A DNA stretch of 64,000 bases from Streptomyces sp. MA5143a (GTDB lineage Bacteria > Actinomycetota > Actinomycetes > Streptomycetales > Streptomycetaceae). The translations under genes and the position numbers were made by a program. Positions 36,041 to 47,082 of this stretch are shown here, one piece after another. Location: assembly GCF_900290235.1 (NCBI RefSeq), contig NZ_OLMK01000042.1, positions 1 through 64,000 on the forward strand. Reading direction: 5' to 3'. The notes below the pieces were generated by a model that saw only the letters and a list, made by a program, of their open reading frames with translations, made no database searches and was not told the origin of the DNA. Positions within the stretch are counted from its first letter, which is position 1; every line of letters starts with the position of its first letter.

Positions 36041-37486
36041 TCAGCCGTTCCCGTAGGCCTTGGCCGCGTCCGTCTCCAGCTTCTTCTGGGCGCCGGCCAC
36101 GTCGTCGGGGTTCTTCAGGAAGTCCTGGAGGTCCTTCCACTCGCCGACGCCCTGGGTGCCGCCGAACGCCGCGGGCGCCTGGTCGGACATGTCGAAGCGG
36201 AAGTCGTCGCCCGCGGCGAGCAGCGCCTTGGCGATCTCCCGGGTGACGTCGTCCTTGTAACTGCCCTGGTCCATCTCCTTGTTGGGGGAGAGGAAGCCGC
36301 CCTGTGCCGCCCAGATCTCCGCCGCGTCGGTCGAGGCGAGGAAGGTGAGCAGCGCCTGCGCGCCCTTGCCGTCCTTCAGCGCCACCGCCGCGTCGCCGCC
36401 GGTGACCACCGGGGAGGCGTCGCCGACCGCGGGGAACGGGAAGACCTTGGCGTCCGAGCCGATCTTCGCGTCGGTGTCGCCGTTGATGGTGACGGCCACG
36501 AAGTCGCCCTCGAAGACCATGCCGGCCGGGGTGTCACCGCTGAACGTCCGCGTGATCGACTTCGGGTACTCCGTCTGGAGGGCGCCGGACGCCCCGCCCG
36601 CGATCAGCTCGTCCTTGCCCCACAGTTCGGCGAGGGTGGTGAGGGCCTCCTTGACGGAGGGGTCCGTCCACTTGATCTCGTGCTTGGCCAGTTGGTCGTA
36701 CTTCTCGGGGCCGGCCTGGGAGAGATAGACGTTCTCGAACCAGTCGGTGAGCGTCCAGCCGTCGGCGCCGCCGATGGAGACGGCCGGGGAGCCGGCGTCG
36801 GACAGCGTCTGCGCCGTCTGGAGGAACTCGTCCCAGGTCTTGGGCTCCTCGGTGACGCCGGCCGCCTCGAAGGCCGCGCTGTTGTACCAGACGAGGGACT
36901 TGTTGGCGGCCTTCGCGTACACGCCGTACTGCTTGCCCTCGTACGCGCCCAGGTCCTTCCAACCGTCCGAGAAATTCTTGTCGAGCTGGGCCAGGGCCTC
37001 GCCGCCGAGCGGTTTGATCCAGCCCTTCTCGGCGAACTGGTGGAGTACGCCGACCTGGGGCAGGAACGCCACGTCCGGTGGCTTGCCGCCCTCGATCTTC
37101 GTACCGAGGAACGTGGAGGTGTTGTTGCCGGTCGGTACGAAGCTCACCGTGGCACCGGTGCGTTTCTCGAACTCGTCCAGCACCTTCTGGAAGTTGTCCA
37201 GCTCCGGTCCGGTGAAGACGGCCGCGACCTCCAGCTTCTGGCCGTCGAGCTTGGGGAGCTGGACGGTCGGCTTGCCGCCGCCGTCGCCGGGTCCCTTGTC
37301 GCCGTCGTCACCGCCGTCGTCCCCGCCACAGGCGGAGAGGGAGACGGCGAGGAGGCCCGCGGCGAGGGCGGCGAGAGCTCTGGTCGTGGACCTGGAACCG
37401 GACCTGGAACCGGACCTGGACCAGGGTGCGGCTAAGGCATCGTGCCCGGTCCTCGCGTTGCGTGTACGAAGCATGCTGCGCATCAC
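36041..37486 (-). CDS. Sugar ABC transporter solute-binding lipoprotein (AglE-like)
   Basis: A 481-aa family 1 extracellular binding protein (from GTG 37486; ATG at 37483 is also possible). The long basic N-region contains a 12-bp nucleotide repeat giving SRSGSRSGSRS. It is followed by AALAAGLLAVSLSAC, whose Cys should be lipid-modified, then a Gly/Asp-rich tether. The mature part has the periplasmic-binding fold features (LEVAAVFTGPELDNFQKVLDEFEKRTGA, SLVWYNSAAFEAAGV, TWDEFLQTAQTL). The overall pattern resembles alpha-glucoside binding protein AglE, but the ligand is not certain. It is the first gene of the importer operon. Confidence 0.93.
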   Translation of the reverse strand: MMRSMLRTRNARTGHDALAAPWSRSGSRSGSRSTTRALAALAAGLLAVSLSACGGDDGGDDGDKGPGDGGGKPTVQLPKLDGQKLEVAAVFTGPELDNFQKVLDEFEKRTGATVSFVPTGNNTSTFLGTKIEGGKPPDVAFLPQVGVLHQFAEKGWIKPLGGEALAQLDKNFSDGWKDLGAYEGKQYGVYAKAANKSLVWYNSAAFEAAGVTEEPKTWDEFLQTAQTLSDAGSPAVSIGGADGWTLTDWFENVYLSQAGPEKYDQLAKHEIKWTDPSVKEALTTLAELWGKDELIAGGASGALQTEYPKSITRTFSGDTPAGMVFEGDFVAVTINGDTDAKIGSDAKVFPFPAVGDASPVVTGGDAAVALKDGKGAQALLTFLASTDAAEIWAAQGGFLSPNKEMDQGSYKDDVTREIAKALLAAGDDFRFDMSDQAPAAFGGTQGVGEWKDLQDFLKNPDDVAGAQKKLETDAAKAYGNG

Positions 37487-37570
37487 TGACCCCGTTCTCC
37501 GTGCGTCGTCGAACGTAGAAGCGCTGTCCCGTGCGCTCTGGTCTACGCCGCGCGCCAGGGGGCGGCAAGA

Positions 37571-37639
37571 GCGCCTGCCCCCTCAACTCCCTGATCGTGA
37601 CCGCGTCGTGACCATGGATAGGGTCGAGGGGGCAGGCGC
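37571..37639 (-). terminator. Long-loop inverted repeat after the FHA-FtsK gene
   Basis: A perfect 14-bp inverted repeat (arms 37571-37584 and 37626-37639) encloses about 41 bases and begins 7 bp after the stop of the minus-strand FHA-FtsK gene. It probably terminates that transcript. The loop is unusually long, so it could also be an operator pair for the importer promoter on its other side. Confidence 0.45.
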
Positions 37640-37646
37640 CCCGGGA

Positions 37647-40600
37647 CTACAGCAGGGACGGAACCTCCGTCGCCGAGACTTCTTTCGCCGCGCGGTCCAG
37701 GGCGCTGGCGAGGAGGGCCAGGTCCGTGGGGCCGTTGCCCAGCTCGCGGACGGGGCGGCGGGTCGGCGGGTCGCCCATGCGGGCCCAGTCGACGGGGACG
37801 ACGGTGGGCCGCAGGGTCGCCGTGCGGGGGATGCGCCCCGTCACCCGGCCCGACTGGAAGGGGGTGGGGGTCGTACGCCCCTGGGTGACCAACTCGCCCC
37901 GGCCGGGCGACGGTTCGTCCGGCCCCGGCAGCGGCGCGCTGAGGACGATCCGGCCCCCGGCCGCCCGCCCCAGCTCGCTCTCGCCGACCCGGCCCTCCGC
38001 GCCGGCGGCCACCAGATGCACACCGAGCCGCTCGCCCTCCCGGGCCACGGCCTCCAACGCCCGTACGACCGACCCGGCGGCCGGCCGGCCCGTCGAACCC
38101 AGCGGCGGCGACAGCAGCGCGTCGAGGTCGTCGACGATCACGACGAGCCGCGGCAGCTCGGTGCCCCTCCCGCCGGGCTGCCCGTCCTGCTCGGCGGCCC
38201 TGCGCCCCGCCGCCCCCGGCCGCAGCCGCAGCGTGGAACTGGACGACGAGTCGAGATCCGCGGCACCCCCGGCGGCCGACACCCGATCGGCGAGGCCACC
38301 GCCACCGCCACCGGCCGGGCCGCCGCCACCGGCCGGGCCGCCGCCCGTCGTCCCGGCCGCCGCCGGGGGACCCGGCGTGCCCGGCGCGGACCGGGAGACC
38401 GACCTCGCCGAACGCTGGGGGACCATCCGGCCCGACACCTCACGCCGGGTGTGCCACTCCGCGAAGCCGAGGCCGCCCAGCAGCTCCGACCGCCGTTTCA
38501 GCTCGGCGCTCAGCGACTGCGCGAACTCCCGCATCCGGACGGGGTCGTTGGCCATGAGATGCGTGCCCACGTGCGGTAGGTCCGTACAGACGCCCAGCCC
38601 CTCCCCGCCGCGCCCGGCCGCCCCGCCGGGCGCGGCGCCGCCGCCCCCGTCCCGCCCGTCCACCAGGGCGATGCCCAGCCGGTCGGGCCGCTCGGCGGCG
38701 GCGAGGGACGCGGCGACGGACCGCAGCAACTCGGTACGCCCGCTGCCCACGGGCCCCTCGATCAGCAGATGCGGGCCCTCGGCCGCGAGGTCCACGGACA
38801 CCGGCCCGCGCGGGCCCGCGCCGAGCACGGCCCAGGCCCGGCCGCCGAGCGCGGTCGTGTCGTCGGCGGCGTCCGCCCAACGGGCCATCAGCGACGCGGG
38901 GGTGGCCCGCGCCAGCCCCAACTCGTCCAGCAGCCGCGCCGACTGCGGCAGCGGCGCCGACACGCGCGTCTGCCGGTCCCCGGCCGAACCGTCCGTGCGC
39001 AGGGGCGCCAGCGCCCGCGCGAACCGCTCCGCCCACGCCGCGGACACCGCGTCCAGCGTGGCCACCGTGCCGTGGTTGAGCAGTCCCGGCGGGTTCGGGT
39101 CGGATGAGGGCAGGTCGGTGTGGCCGCCGGGTCGCGCGCGCTCGTCCGCGACGGACCCAGCGGCTCCCACGGTCCCCACGGCCCCGGTGAGGTCCATGTG
39201 CGGATGCGTACGGCCCGTGGACCCGGACTCCGCCCCGCCGGTACGGCCGGAGTGCTCGGGGCGGGCCGCAGGGCCGGCCTGGCCCGGAGCACCGGGGCGG
39301 TCGTCACGCGAACGGCTCGGCACGGCCTCGGAGCCGGGCTGCCCCGCGCTCCCGCGCGTGTGCTCCACCTGGTCGAGGCGCTCGGCGCCGCCCCGCACGG
39401 ATCCGCCCCGCACAGGCGCCGACGCCTGAGTCGTGACGCCGCCGACGGGGGCGGCGCTCGCGGCGGTCTGCGCCGGCGCGACCCGCAGCAGTCGCAGCGC
39501 TGTGGCGACGTCACCGCTCAGCAGGGCGACGGCCCCGCACGCGCGGAACGCGGGCGAGATCGCGCAGGCCGCCCCGTACGTCTCCGTCACCGGCGAGGCG
39601 GGCGACGCGGCCTCCGCCTCGGCGAGGCACACCACATGGATCCCGGCGGCCGGCCCGTCCTGCGCCAGCCGCGCCACGGCCTCCCGCACATCGGCACCAC
39701 CGGGGTCCCCGTCGACGACCACCACCGTGTACGGACCCGGGAAGCCGCCGGCCGCCCGGTCGTCCTTGGCCCAGGAGGGCCGCCGGGCGGGGCGTCCGCC
39801 GGGCACGCCGTCGGCTCCGGGGCCCGCGGGATCCGCGCTGCCCGGCTTGCCCGCCGTGTCCGCCACGTGGTCCTCCAGGCGGCGCAGCAACTCGTCCAGC
39901 CGGGCGGTGGCCTGTTCGCGGTCGTAGGCGAGGAGAAGACGGCAGTCCTGGCCGTGGGCGGGGCGCAGATGGGGGAGCCAGCCGAGCCAGGACCAGTCGG
40001 CGGTGCGCTCCTCCGCGGAGCGGGAGCGGTCGGCGCTGATCAGGGTCAGTTCGAGGGTGTCGGGGGAGTGCAGCGCGGCGAGCTGGGCCACGACGGCGCG
40101 GGCCAGGCCCATCAGACGCGGGCGCGGACCGGCCAGCCCCAGCGCGCCCACTTCACGCAGCCCGGTGGTCACGGGCACCGCCGGAAGCAGCCCCGAGCCG
40201 TCCGGCGTGGCCCGGTCGGCCGTGCCCAGTCGCACCGACAGCGCCTCCGGGTGGCCCGGCCCCCGCTCCCACAGCCGGGGCCCCGGGCCCAGCGCGGTCA
40301 GCAGCAGCGCGGCGGGGTCCGGCCAGGTCTCCGGCAGCCGCGCGCCCCCGGCGGGAAGCAGCGACGTCAGGGCGCCGCGCTCGTCCTCGTCGTACTCCGT
40401 GTCGTACTCGTACGGGTCGTGCTCCGCCCCCGTCTGTCCGCGTCCCCCGGTCAGCCGACGCGCCCAGGCACCGAACCCACCCCGCTTGCGCACCCCGCGC
40501 GGCACCTCGGTGCCCCGCAGGGGCGTGCCCTTGCGGGTGCCGGAACCGCCGGGCCCGAGGGCGTCGGCACCCTCACCGAGGTCACCGGACGCGCCGGACA

Positions 40601-41723
40601 CACCGGGTGCGCCGGCTCCGCCGCAAGCACCGGCTCCGCCGGGCGCTCCGGAGCCGTGGAGGTCGTCGGGTTCGCCGTATCCCCGCTGACCCGGCAGGTC
40701 GACGGCGCCGCCCCCGCCGCCCGGCCCCTCGTGACCGCCGGGCCGGTGCGACGCGCGCGAACCCCCGGGGCCGCCGGCACCCCGGGAAGCCTCAAGGCCG
40801 TGGGAGCCGTGGGCGCCGTCGAAGCCTCCGCCCGTGCCCTCCTGCCCCGCGCCTCGGCCGCCGGACCCGGACCCGCCCGCGATCCCCGCCGCTCCCGCCG
40901 CCCGCTCGATCCCCGGTGCCCCGCCCTGCCCGGGTACCAGCCTCTGCTCCGTCGTCCGCTCCGTACGCCCCTGCCCGGCGGCCCGTGCCGGCTCCGCGGT
41001 GCCGTCACCCCCGCAAGCGCCGCCGGGGCTCGTGCCGCCCTCGGCCGCCACGGTCACCCGGACGTGGCCCTCGCCGTCGGGTGTGGTCGCGACGCCGCGG
41101 GTACCGGAGGAGGAGGCCAGGCGGAGGGCCGACTCGCCGATCCGCAGCAGCGCGCCCGGCGCGAGGCGGACCGGGCGGTCGCCGACGTGCTCGCCGTCGA
41201 GCGTGGTGCCGTTGGTGGAGCCGAGGTCGACGACGGTGACGCGGCCGTCGGAGGAGAGGGTGACCGCGCAGTGCAGGCGGGAGACGTCGGGGTCGTCCAG
41301 GGGGACGTCCGCGTCGGCGGAGCGGCCGATGTGGATCTTGCCGCCGTGCAGCAGATGGACACCGCCGGCGTCCGGCCCGGCCACGACATGCAGCTGGGCG
41401 GCGGCCTCGTCGACCTCCGGGCCCGGCTCGGAGGGGGCGCCGAGGGAGAGCACGGCACCGTCGATCAGGGGCGGCTCGCCGAGGGTGCAGCGCTGGACGT
41501 CGAGGCGCTCGGCGCCCGCGTACAGCACGACCTGGCCGCCCGCCTCCCGGCCGCGCTCCGGCTGCGCGGCGCCGCCGTCCCCGACCGCGGAGGCGAGGCC
41601 CGACGCCACGGCGGCCAGGGCCGTCCCCGCGGGCGCCGTGACCAGCACGTCGCAGGCCGTGGCGCGTCCTCGCGGCTCCGAGGTCGGTCCCAGCGGGTCT
41701 ACGACGGTCAGCCGGATCTGCAT
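37647..41723 (-). CDS. FHA-domain FtsK/SpoIIIE-type ATPase
   Basis: A 1358-aa protein from the ATG at 41723. It has an N-terminal ubiquitin-like/scaffold segment (MQIRLTVVDPLG). An FHA domain at about 108-205 (KIHIGRSADADVPL, SRLHCAV, DLGSTNGTTLDG) keeps the phosphothreonine-binding Arg, Ser, His and Asn-Gly. A low-complexity Gly/Ala/Arg region is at about 220-440. Two FtsK/EccC-like segments follow. The last nucleotide-binding motif reads IEGPVGSGRTELL near residue 990, with Arg in place of the Walker A Lys, and Walker B is VVIVDDLDALL near 1198. It is divergent from kinase pkaA, and one is likely the phospho-partner of the other. No ESX membrane genes are nearby, so a secretion role is open. 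Confidence 0.9.
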   Translation of the reverse strand: MQIRLTVVDPLGPTSEPRGRATACDVLVTAPAGTALAAVASGLASAVGDGGAAQPERGREAGGQVVLYAGAERLDVQRCTLGEPPLIDGAVLSLGAPSEPGPEVDEAAAQLHVVAGPDAGGVHLLHGGKIHIGRSADADVPLDDPDVSRLHCAVTLSSDGRVTVVDLGSTNGTTLDGEHVGDRPVRLAPGALLRIGESALRLASSSGTRGVATTPDGEGHVRVTVAAEGGTSPGGACGGDGTAEPARAAGQGRTERTTEQRLVPGQGGAPGIERAAGAAGIAGGSGSGGRGAGQEGTGGGFDGAHGSHGLEASRGAGGPGGSRASHRPGGHEGPGGGGGAVDLPGQRGYGEPDDLHGSGAPGGAGACGGAGAPGVSGASGDLGEGADALGPGGSGTRKGTPLRGTEVPRGVRKRGGFGAWARRLTGGRGQTGAEHDPYEYDTEYDEDERGALTSLLPAGGARLPETWPDPAALLLTALGPGPRLWERGPGHPEALSVRLGTADRATPDGSGLLPAVPVTTGLREVGALGLAGPRPRLMGLARAVVAQLAALHSPDTLELTLISADRSRSAEERTADWSWLGWLPHLRPAHGQDCRLLLAYDREQATARLDELLRRLEDHVADTAGKPGSADPAGPGADGVPGGRPARRPSWAKDDRAAGGFPGPYTVVVVDGDPGGADVREAVARLAQDGPAAGIHVVCLAEAEAASPASPVTETYGAACAISPAFRACGAVALLSGDVATALRLLRVAPAQTAASAAPVGGVTTQASAPVRGGSVRGGAERLDQVEHTRGSAGQPGSEAVPSRSRDDRPGAPGQAGPAARPEHSGRTGGAESGSTGRTHPHMDLTGAVGTVGAAGSVADERARPGGHTDLPSSDPNPPGLLNHGTVATLDAVSAAWAERFARALAPLRTDGSAGDRQTRVSAPLPQSARLLDELGLARATPASLMARWADAADDTTALGGRAWAVLGAGPRGPVSVDLAAEGPHLLIEGPVGSGRTELLRSVAASLAAAERPDRLGIALVDGRDGGGGAAPGGAAGRGGEGLGVCTDLPHVGTHLMANDPVRMREFAQSLSAELKRRSELLGGLGFAEWHTRREVSGRMVPQRSARSVSRSAPGTPGPPAAAGTTGGGPAGGGGPAGGGGGGLADRVSAAGGAADLDSSSSSTLRLRPGAAGRRAAEQDGQPGGRGTELPRLVVIVDDLDALLSPPLGSTGRPAAGSVVRALEAVAREGERLGVHLVAAGAEGRVGESELGRAAGGRIVLSAPLPGPDEPSPGRGELVTQGRTTPTPFQSGRVTGRIPRTATLRPTVVPVDWARMGDPPTRRPVRELGNGPTDLALLASALDRAAKEVSATEVPSLL

Positions 41724-42196
41724 CGCCGTCTGCGATCCCTTCCGCGCGGGCACCCGCGACGACGAGGACGAGACTGCGCGGTCCCCACCGCAGACTTCCC
41801 CCACCGCTCACGGGCACGTCGGCCAGTACTGGAGGCATCCTCGCACCTGCCGCAGACAACACGCCCGCCGCCCGGCGCCAAGTGATCTTGATTGGTCGGC
41901 TCTGCCCCCAAAAGTGCCTGACCAGTGCCCGCCAATTGATCACTTGAGATCGGTCACGTCTGTCCCGTGCCCGATTTGGGCAACCGAGCGCCTGGGGAAG
42001 AGCGTCTTTCCATCGAACGTACGGGGGAACCCGTACGTATCCGCGTACGCGGGACGACAGGGAACACACAGCAAGCCAGTGCAAGCCACAGCAGGCGCGG
42101 GACGACAGGACCCCTGGTCCCGGGGATGGCCGCATTACAGTGGGTCGGAAACCCGCGGGACAGGGTCGGGCAAGCAAGCAGCAGGGAGCGCATGAC
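41724..42196. promoter_or_regulatory. Divergent control region between FHA-FtsK and pkaA
   Basis: This 473-bp region has no gene. It contains the perfect hairpin ACGTACGGG-GGAA-CCCGTACGT (42017-42038) with a GNRA-type tetraloop, and the 13-base direct repeat GCGGGACGACAGG at 42049-42061 and 42097-42109. Between the repeats is the tandem GCAAGCCAGT/GCAAGCCACA. A relatively AT-rich stretch (41880-41960) is the likeliest promoter area. The pkaA ribosome site GGGAG lies at 42184-42188. The repeats could be operators or a structured leader of pkaA. Confidence 0.5.
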
Positions 42197-43951
<1,755 letters not shown>

Positions 43952-44118
43952 CGACCGTGAAGGCGACGACCGCGACGACCGCGGCGGCGACGACTGGCCC
44001 GCACGGTGCCGGGGTTGGGGATTTGTCGACATCTGAGGGGTGATTTCCGCCTCGGCGGTGAAGGTTGGCTCCTGGGGCGCGTAGCTTTGTCGCCAACACG
44101 CGGCCTGTAGGAGCAGTC

Positions 44119-45354
44119 TTGGGACGGAAGATCGGAAGCCGGTACACCGCGAACCAGATTCTGGGGCGGGGCAGCGCCGGCACGGTGTGGCTGGGTGAGG
44201 GCCCGGAGGGCCCCGTCGCCATCAAGCTGCTGCGCGAGGACCTCTCGTCCGACCAGGAGCTCGTCAGCCGCTTCGTCCAGGAGCGCACGGCGCTGCTGGG
44301 TCTCGACCACCCGAACGTGGTGTCCGTGCGCGACCTCGTCGTCGACGGCAACGACCTCGCCCTCGTCATGGACCTCGTCCGGGGCACCGATCTGCGCACC
44401 CGGCTGGACCGGGAGCGCCGCATGGCCCCCGAGGCGGCCGTCGCCATCGTGGCCGACGTCGCCGACGGCCTCGCGGCGGCCCACGCGGCCGGCATCGTGC
44501 ACCGCGACGTCAAGCCGGAGAACGTGCTGCTGGACATGCAGGGCCCGCTCGGCCCCGGCGGCTCCCACCCGGCCCTGCTGACCGACTTCGGCGTCGCGAA
44601 GCTGATCGACTCGCCGCGGCGCACCCGCGCCACGAAGATCATCGGAACGCCGGACTATCTCGCGCCCGAGATCGTCGAGGGCCTGCCGCCCAGGGCGGCC
44701 GTGGACATCTACGCCCTCGCGACGGTCCTGTACGAGCTGCTGGCGGGCTTCACCCCGTTCGGCGGGGGCCACCCGGGCGCGGTGCTGCGCCGCCATGTGA
44801 CCGAGACCGTCGTCCCTCTGCCCGGCATCCCCGAGGAGCTGTGGCAGCTGCTCGTGCAGTGCCTGGCCAAGGCGCCGGCCTCACGGCTGCGGGCGTCGGA
44901 GCTGGCGGCGCGGCTGCGGGAGCAGCTGCCGCTGCTGGCCGGGATGCCTCCGCTGGACGTCGACGAGCCGGGCACGGAGACACAGGACGCGTACGAGGAG
45001 GCGCCGACGCAGGCGGCCGCCCCGCGGGAGCGGGTGCGGCGGGGTGCCGTGCCGCTGGTGCCGGGCGCCAAGCCGGACTCCAACCGGGACACGCACACGT
45101 CGATGCGGGTGCCGGCGCCCGACGAGCTGGCCGGGGGTGCGCGGGGCACCGCGCGGGTGCCCCGGGCGGCGGGGGCGCCCCGGCCCGGGTCCGCGCGGAA
45201 CCGGGCGACCGCCCGTCGCCGCCGGATCACGCTCGGCGTGGCGGCGGTCGCGCTGATCGCCGTGGTGGGAGTGGGGACGTGGGCGGTCACCTCCGGGGAC
45301 GAGGAGGGCGGGGCACCGTCCGACACGAAGAACTCAGCGCCGGGTTCTCCTTGA
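44119..45354 (+). CDS. pkaB: Ser/Thr protein kinase PkaB, membrane-anchored
   Basis: A 411-aa Hanks-type kinase. I chose the TTG at 44119 (GRKIGSRYTANQILGRGSAG...) because GGAG lies 5 bases before it; an ATG at 44065 would add non-homologous residues. Motifs: GRGSAGTVW, VAIKLLRED, HRDVKPENVLLD, DFGVAKL, GTPDYLAPEI. After a linker of about 90 aa comes one helix (ITLGVAAVALIAVVGVGTWAV) and a short acidic outer tail, so there is no real sensor domain. The kinase domain is close to PkaA, so the pair probably arose by duplication. A gap of about 170 bp separates the two, so they may have separate promoters. Confidence 0.92.
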   Translation: MGRKIGSRYTANQILGRGSAGTVWLGEGPEGPVAIKLLREDLSSDQELVSRFVQERTALLGLDHPNVVSVRDLVVDGNDLALVMDLVRGTDLRTRLDRERRMAPEAAVAIVADVADGLAAAHAAGIVHRDVKPENVLLDMQGPLGPGGSHPALLTDFGVAKLIDSPRRTRATKIIGTPDYLAPEIVEGLPPRAAVDIYALATVLYELLAGFTPFGGGHPGAVLRRHVTETVVPLPGIPEELWQLLVQCLAKAPASRLRASELAARLREQLPLLAGMPPLDVDEPGTETQDAYEEAPTQAAAPRERVRRGAVPLVPGAKPDSNRDTHTSMRVPAPDELAGGARGTARVPRAAGAPRPGSARNRATARRRRITLGVAAVALIAVVGVGTWAVTSGDEEGGAPSDTKNSAPGSP

Positions 45355-45417
45355 CCGGGCGCCTGGTAGCTCGGGGGTGCGCGAGTCGTTGGCGGGTGCG
45401 GGCGGTGTGTGGTTTCT

Positions 45418-45537
45418 CGCGCAGTTCCCCGCGCCCCTGAAGGCTCGGGCCTGCGGCCCGGCCTTCAGCGGGAGGGCGCCGTTGAAAAGCACGGGGCGCA
45501 GCCCCGGTCGCTTTTCAGGGGCGCGGGGAACTGCGCG
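45418..45537. repeat. Inverted pair of the dispersed repeat (copies 3 and 4)
   Basis: Two copies of the 21-base element face each other (arms 45418-45441 and 45514-45537, 24 bp perfect). The 72 bases between contain two further hairpins (GAAGGC...GCCTTC and AAAAGC...GCTTTT). Together they could fold into one large branched stem between the pkaB stop and prfB. It may serve as the pkaB terminator. The rest of the 290-bp gap (45355-45644) holds nothing else I can identify. Confidence 0.8.
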
Positions 45538-45644
45538 ACAAGCCCCCACCCGCCCGCACCCGCCAGAATCATCCGCACCCCCGAGCCGTGAGGCGCTGTC
45601 GGCACCCGGGAGGGATACGTTGCCGTAGCCGTTACGCTGGGGGC

Positions 45645-46751
45645 GTGGCAGTCGTCGATGTATCCGAAGAGCTGAAGTCCCTCTCGTCGACCATGGAGTC
45701 GATCGAGGCCGTTTTGGACCTCGACAAGCTGAGGGCAGAGATCGCCGTGCTCGAGGAGCAGGCGGCCGCGCCGTCCCTGTGGGACAACCCGGACGAGGCG
45801 CAGAAGATCACCAGCAAACTGAGCCACCTCCAGGCCGAGGTCAGGAAGGCGGACACGCTCCGAGGTCGTATCGACGACCTCGGTGTCCTCTTCGAGATGG
45901 CCGAGGAGGAGGACGACCCGGACACCCGCGCCGAGGCCGAGGCGGAGCTCGCCTCCGTGAAGAAGGCCCTCGACGAGATGGAGGTCCGCACGCTCCTCTC
46001 CGGCGAGTACGACTCCCGTGAGGCGCTCGTCAACATCCGCGCCGAGGCCGGTGGCGTCGACGCCGCCGACTTCGCGGAGAAGCTCCAGCGGATGTATCTG
46101 CGCTGGGCCGAGCAGCACGGCTACAAGACGGAGGTCTACGAGACGTCGTACGCCGAAGAGGCCGGCATCAAGTCGACCACCTTCGCCGTGCAGGTCCCCT
46201 ACGCCTACGGCACCCTCTCCGTCGAGCAGGGCACGCACCGCCTCGTGCGCATCTCGCCCTTCGACAACCAGGGCCGCCGCCAGACCTCCTTCGCGGGCGT
46301 CGAGATCCTGCCCGTGGTCGAGCAGACCGACCACATCGAGATCGACGAGTCCGAACTGCGCGTGGACGTGTACCGGTCGTCCGGCCCCGGCGGCCAGGGT
46401 GTGAACACCACCGACTCGGCGGTGCGCCTCACCCACATCCCCACCGGCATCGTCGTCTCCTGCCAGAACGAGCGGTCGCAGATCCAGAACAAGGCGACCG
46501 CGATGAACGTCCTTCAGGCCAAGCTGCTGGAGCGCCGCCGTCAGGAGGAGCAGGCCAAGATGGACGCCCTCAAGGGCGACGGCGGCAACTCCTGGGGCAA
46601 CCAGATGCGTTCGTACGTCCTGCACCCGTACCAGATGGTCAAGGACCTGCGGAACAACTTCGAAGTCGGCAACCCCGAGGCCGTGTTCAACGGCGAGATC
46701 GACGGCTTCCTCGAGGCCGGAATTCGCTGGCGCAAGCAGCAGGAGAAGTAA
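45645..46751 (+). CDS. prfB: Peptide chain release factor 2
   Basis: RF2 (368 aa) ends translation at UGA and UAA. It has the SPF stop-recognition tripeptide in VRISPFDNQGRR near residue 204, and the GGQ catalytic loop in SSGPGGQGVNTTDSA near 249. The length is normal. The frame is continuous from GTG 45645: the autoregulatory UGA frameshift site of E. coli prfB is absent. The GTG follows a GGGGG site. It ends directly in a hairpin. Confidence 0.97.
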   Translation: MAVVDVSEELKSLSSTMESIEAVLDLDKLRAEIAVLEEQAAAPSLWDNPDEAQKITSKLSHLQAEVRKADTLRGRIDDLGVLFEMAEEEDDPDTRAEAEAELASVKKALDEMEVRTLLSGEYDSREALVNIRAEAGGVDAADFAEKLQRMYLRWAEQHGYKTEVYETSYAEEAGIKSTTFAVQVPYAYGTLSVEQGTHRLVRISPFDNQGRRQTSFAGVEILPVVEQTDHIEIDESELRVDVYRSSGPGGQGVNTTDSAVRLTHIPTGIVVSCQNERSQIQNKATAMNVLQAKLLERRRQEEQAKMDALKGDGGNSWGNQMRSYVLHPYQMVKDLRNNFEVGNPEAVFNGEIDGFLEAGIRWRKQQEK

Positions 46752-46835
46752 GGGGCGCGCTCGCGCCCCAACTCCCGGACAATCTCAGCGCTTTGTCGAT
46801 AAGGCAACTGCCATCCACGCGATGGCAGTTGCCTT
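46752..46835 (+). terminator. Double hairpin terminator after prfB
   Basis: Two stems follow the stop at once: GGGGCGCG/CGCGCCCC (46752-46759 with 46762-46769), and a perfect 14-bp stem (46801-46814 with 46822-46835) with a 7-base loop. The remaining sequence to 47082 has no convincing gene and should carry the promoter of the next gene. Confidence 0.8.
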
Positions 46836-47082
46836 GTCTGTAGGGGGATGTCTGGGTTTTACGTCACACTCACACGACGTTGCCGCGGTCAAACCCGATC
46901 AACAGGACATCGCGTACGCAACGACCTTGACGTTGCTTCGAAAACTGGGAAGGCTGGCGCGTGGCATGCGCATTACTGGGACGCATGTGAACCGGGGGGA
47001 TCGCAAGCTACCGACTGCCCCCGCTGATCGCGGCCCCGGGCGCTGCTCCATTTACTGATGAGCTACTGGGGGTAGCAGCCAT

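Noticed and set aside
37647..41723. FHA-FtsK gene as the EccC of the toxin's secretion system
   Set aside because: No other ESX genes (EccB, EccD, EccE, mycosin) in the window and 16 kb away; the link cannot be supported.
39120..41885. 921-aa plus-strand frame across the FHA-FtsK gene
   Set aside because: Antisense shadow of a low-complexity region; the minus strand has FHA and ATPase motifs.
45645..46751. Programmed frameshift in prfB
   Set aside because: The frame is continuous from the start codon; no internal in-frame UGA near codon 25.
46822..47058. 78-codon plus-strand frame between prfB and the surface protein
   Set aside because: Begins within the right arm of the prfB terminator stem and has no ribosome site or domain.
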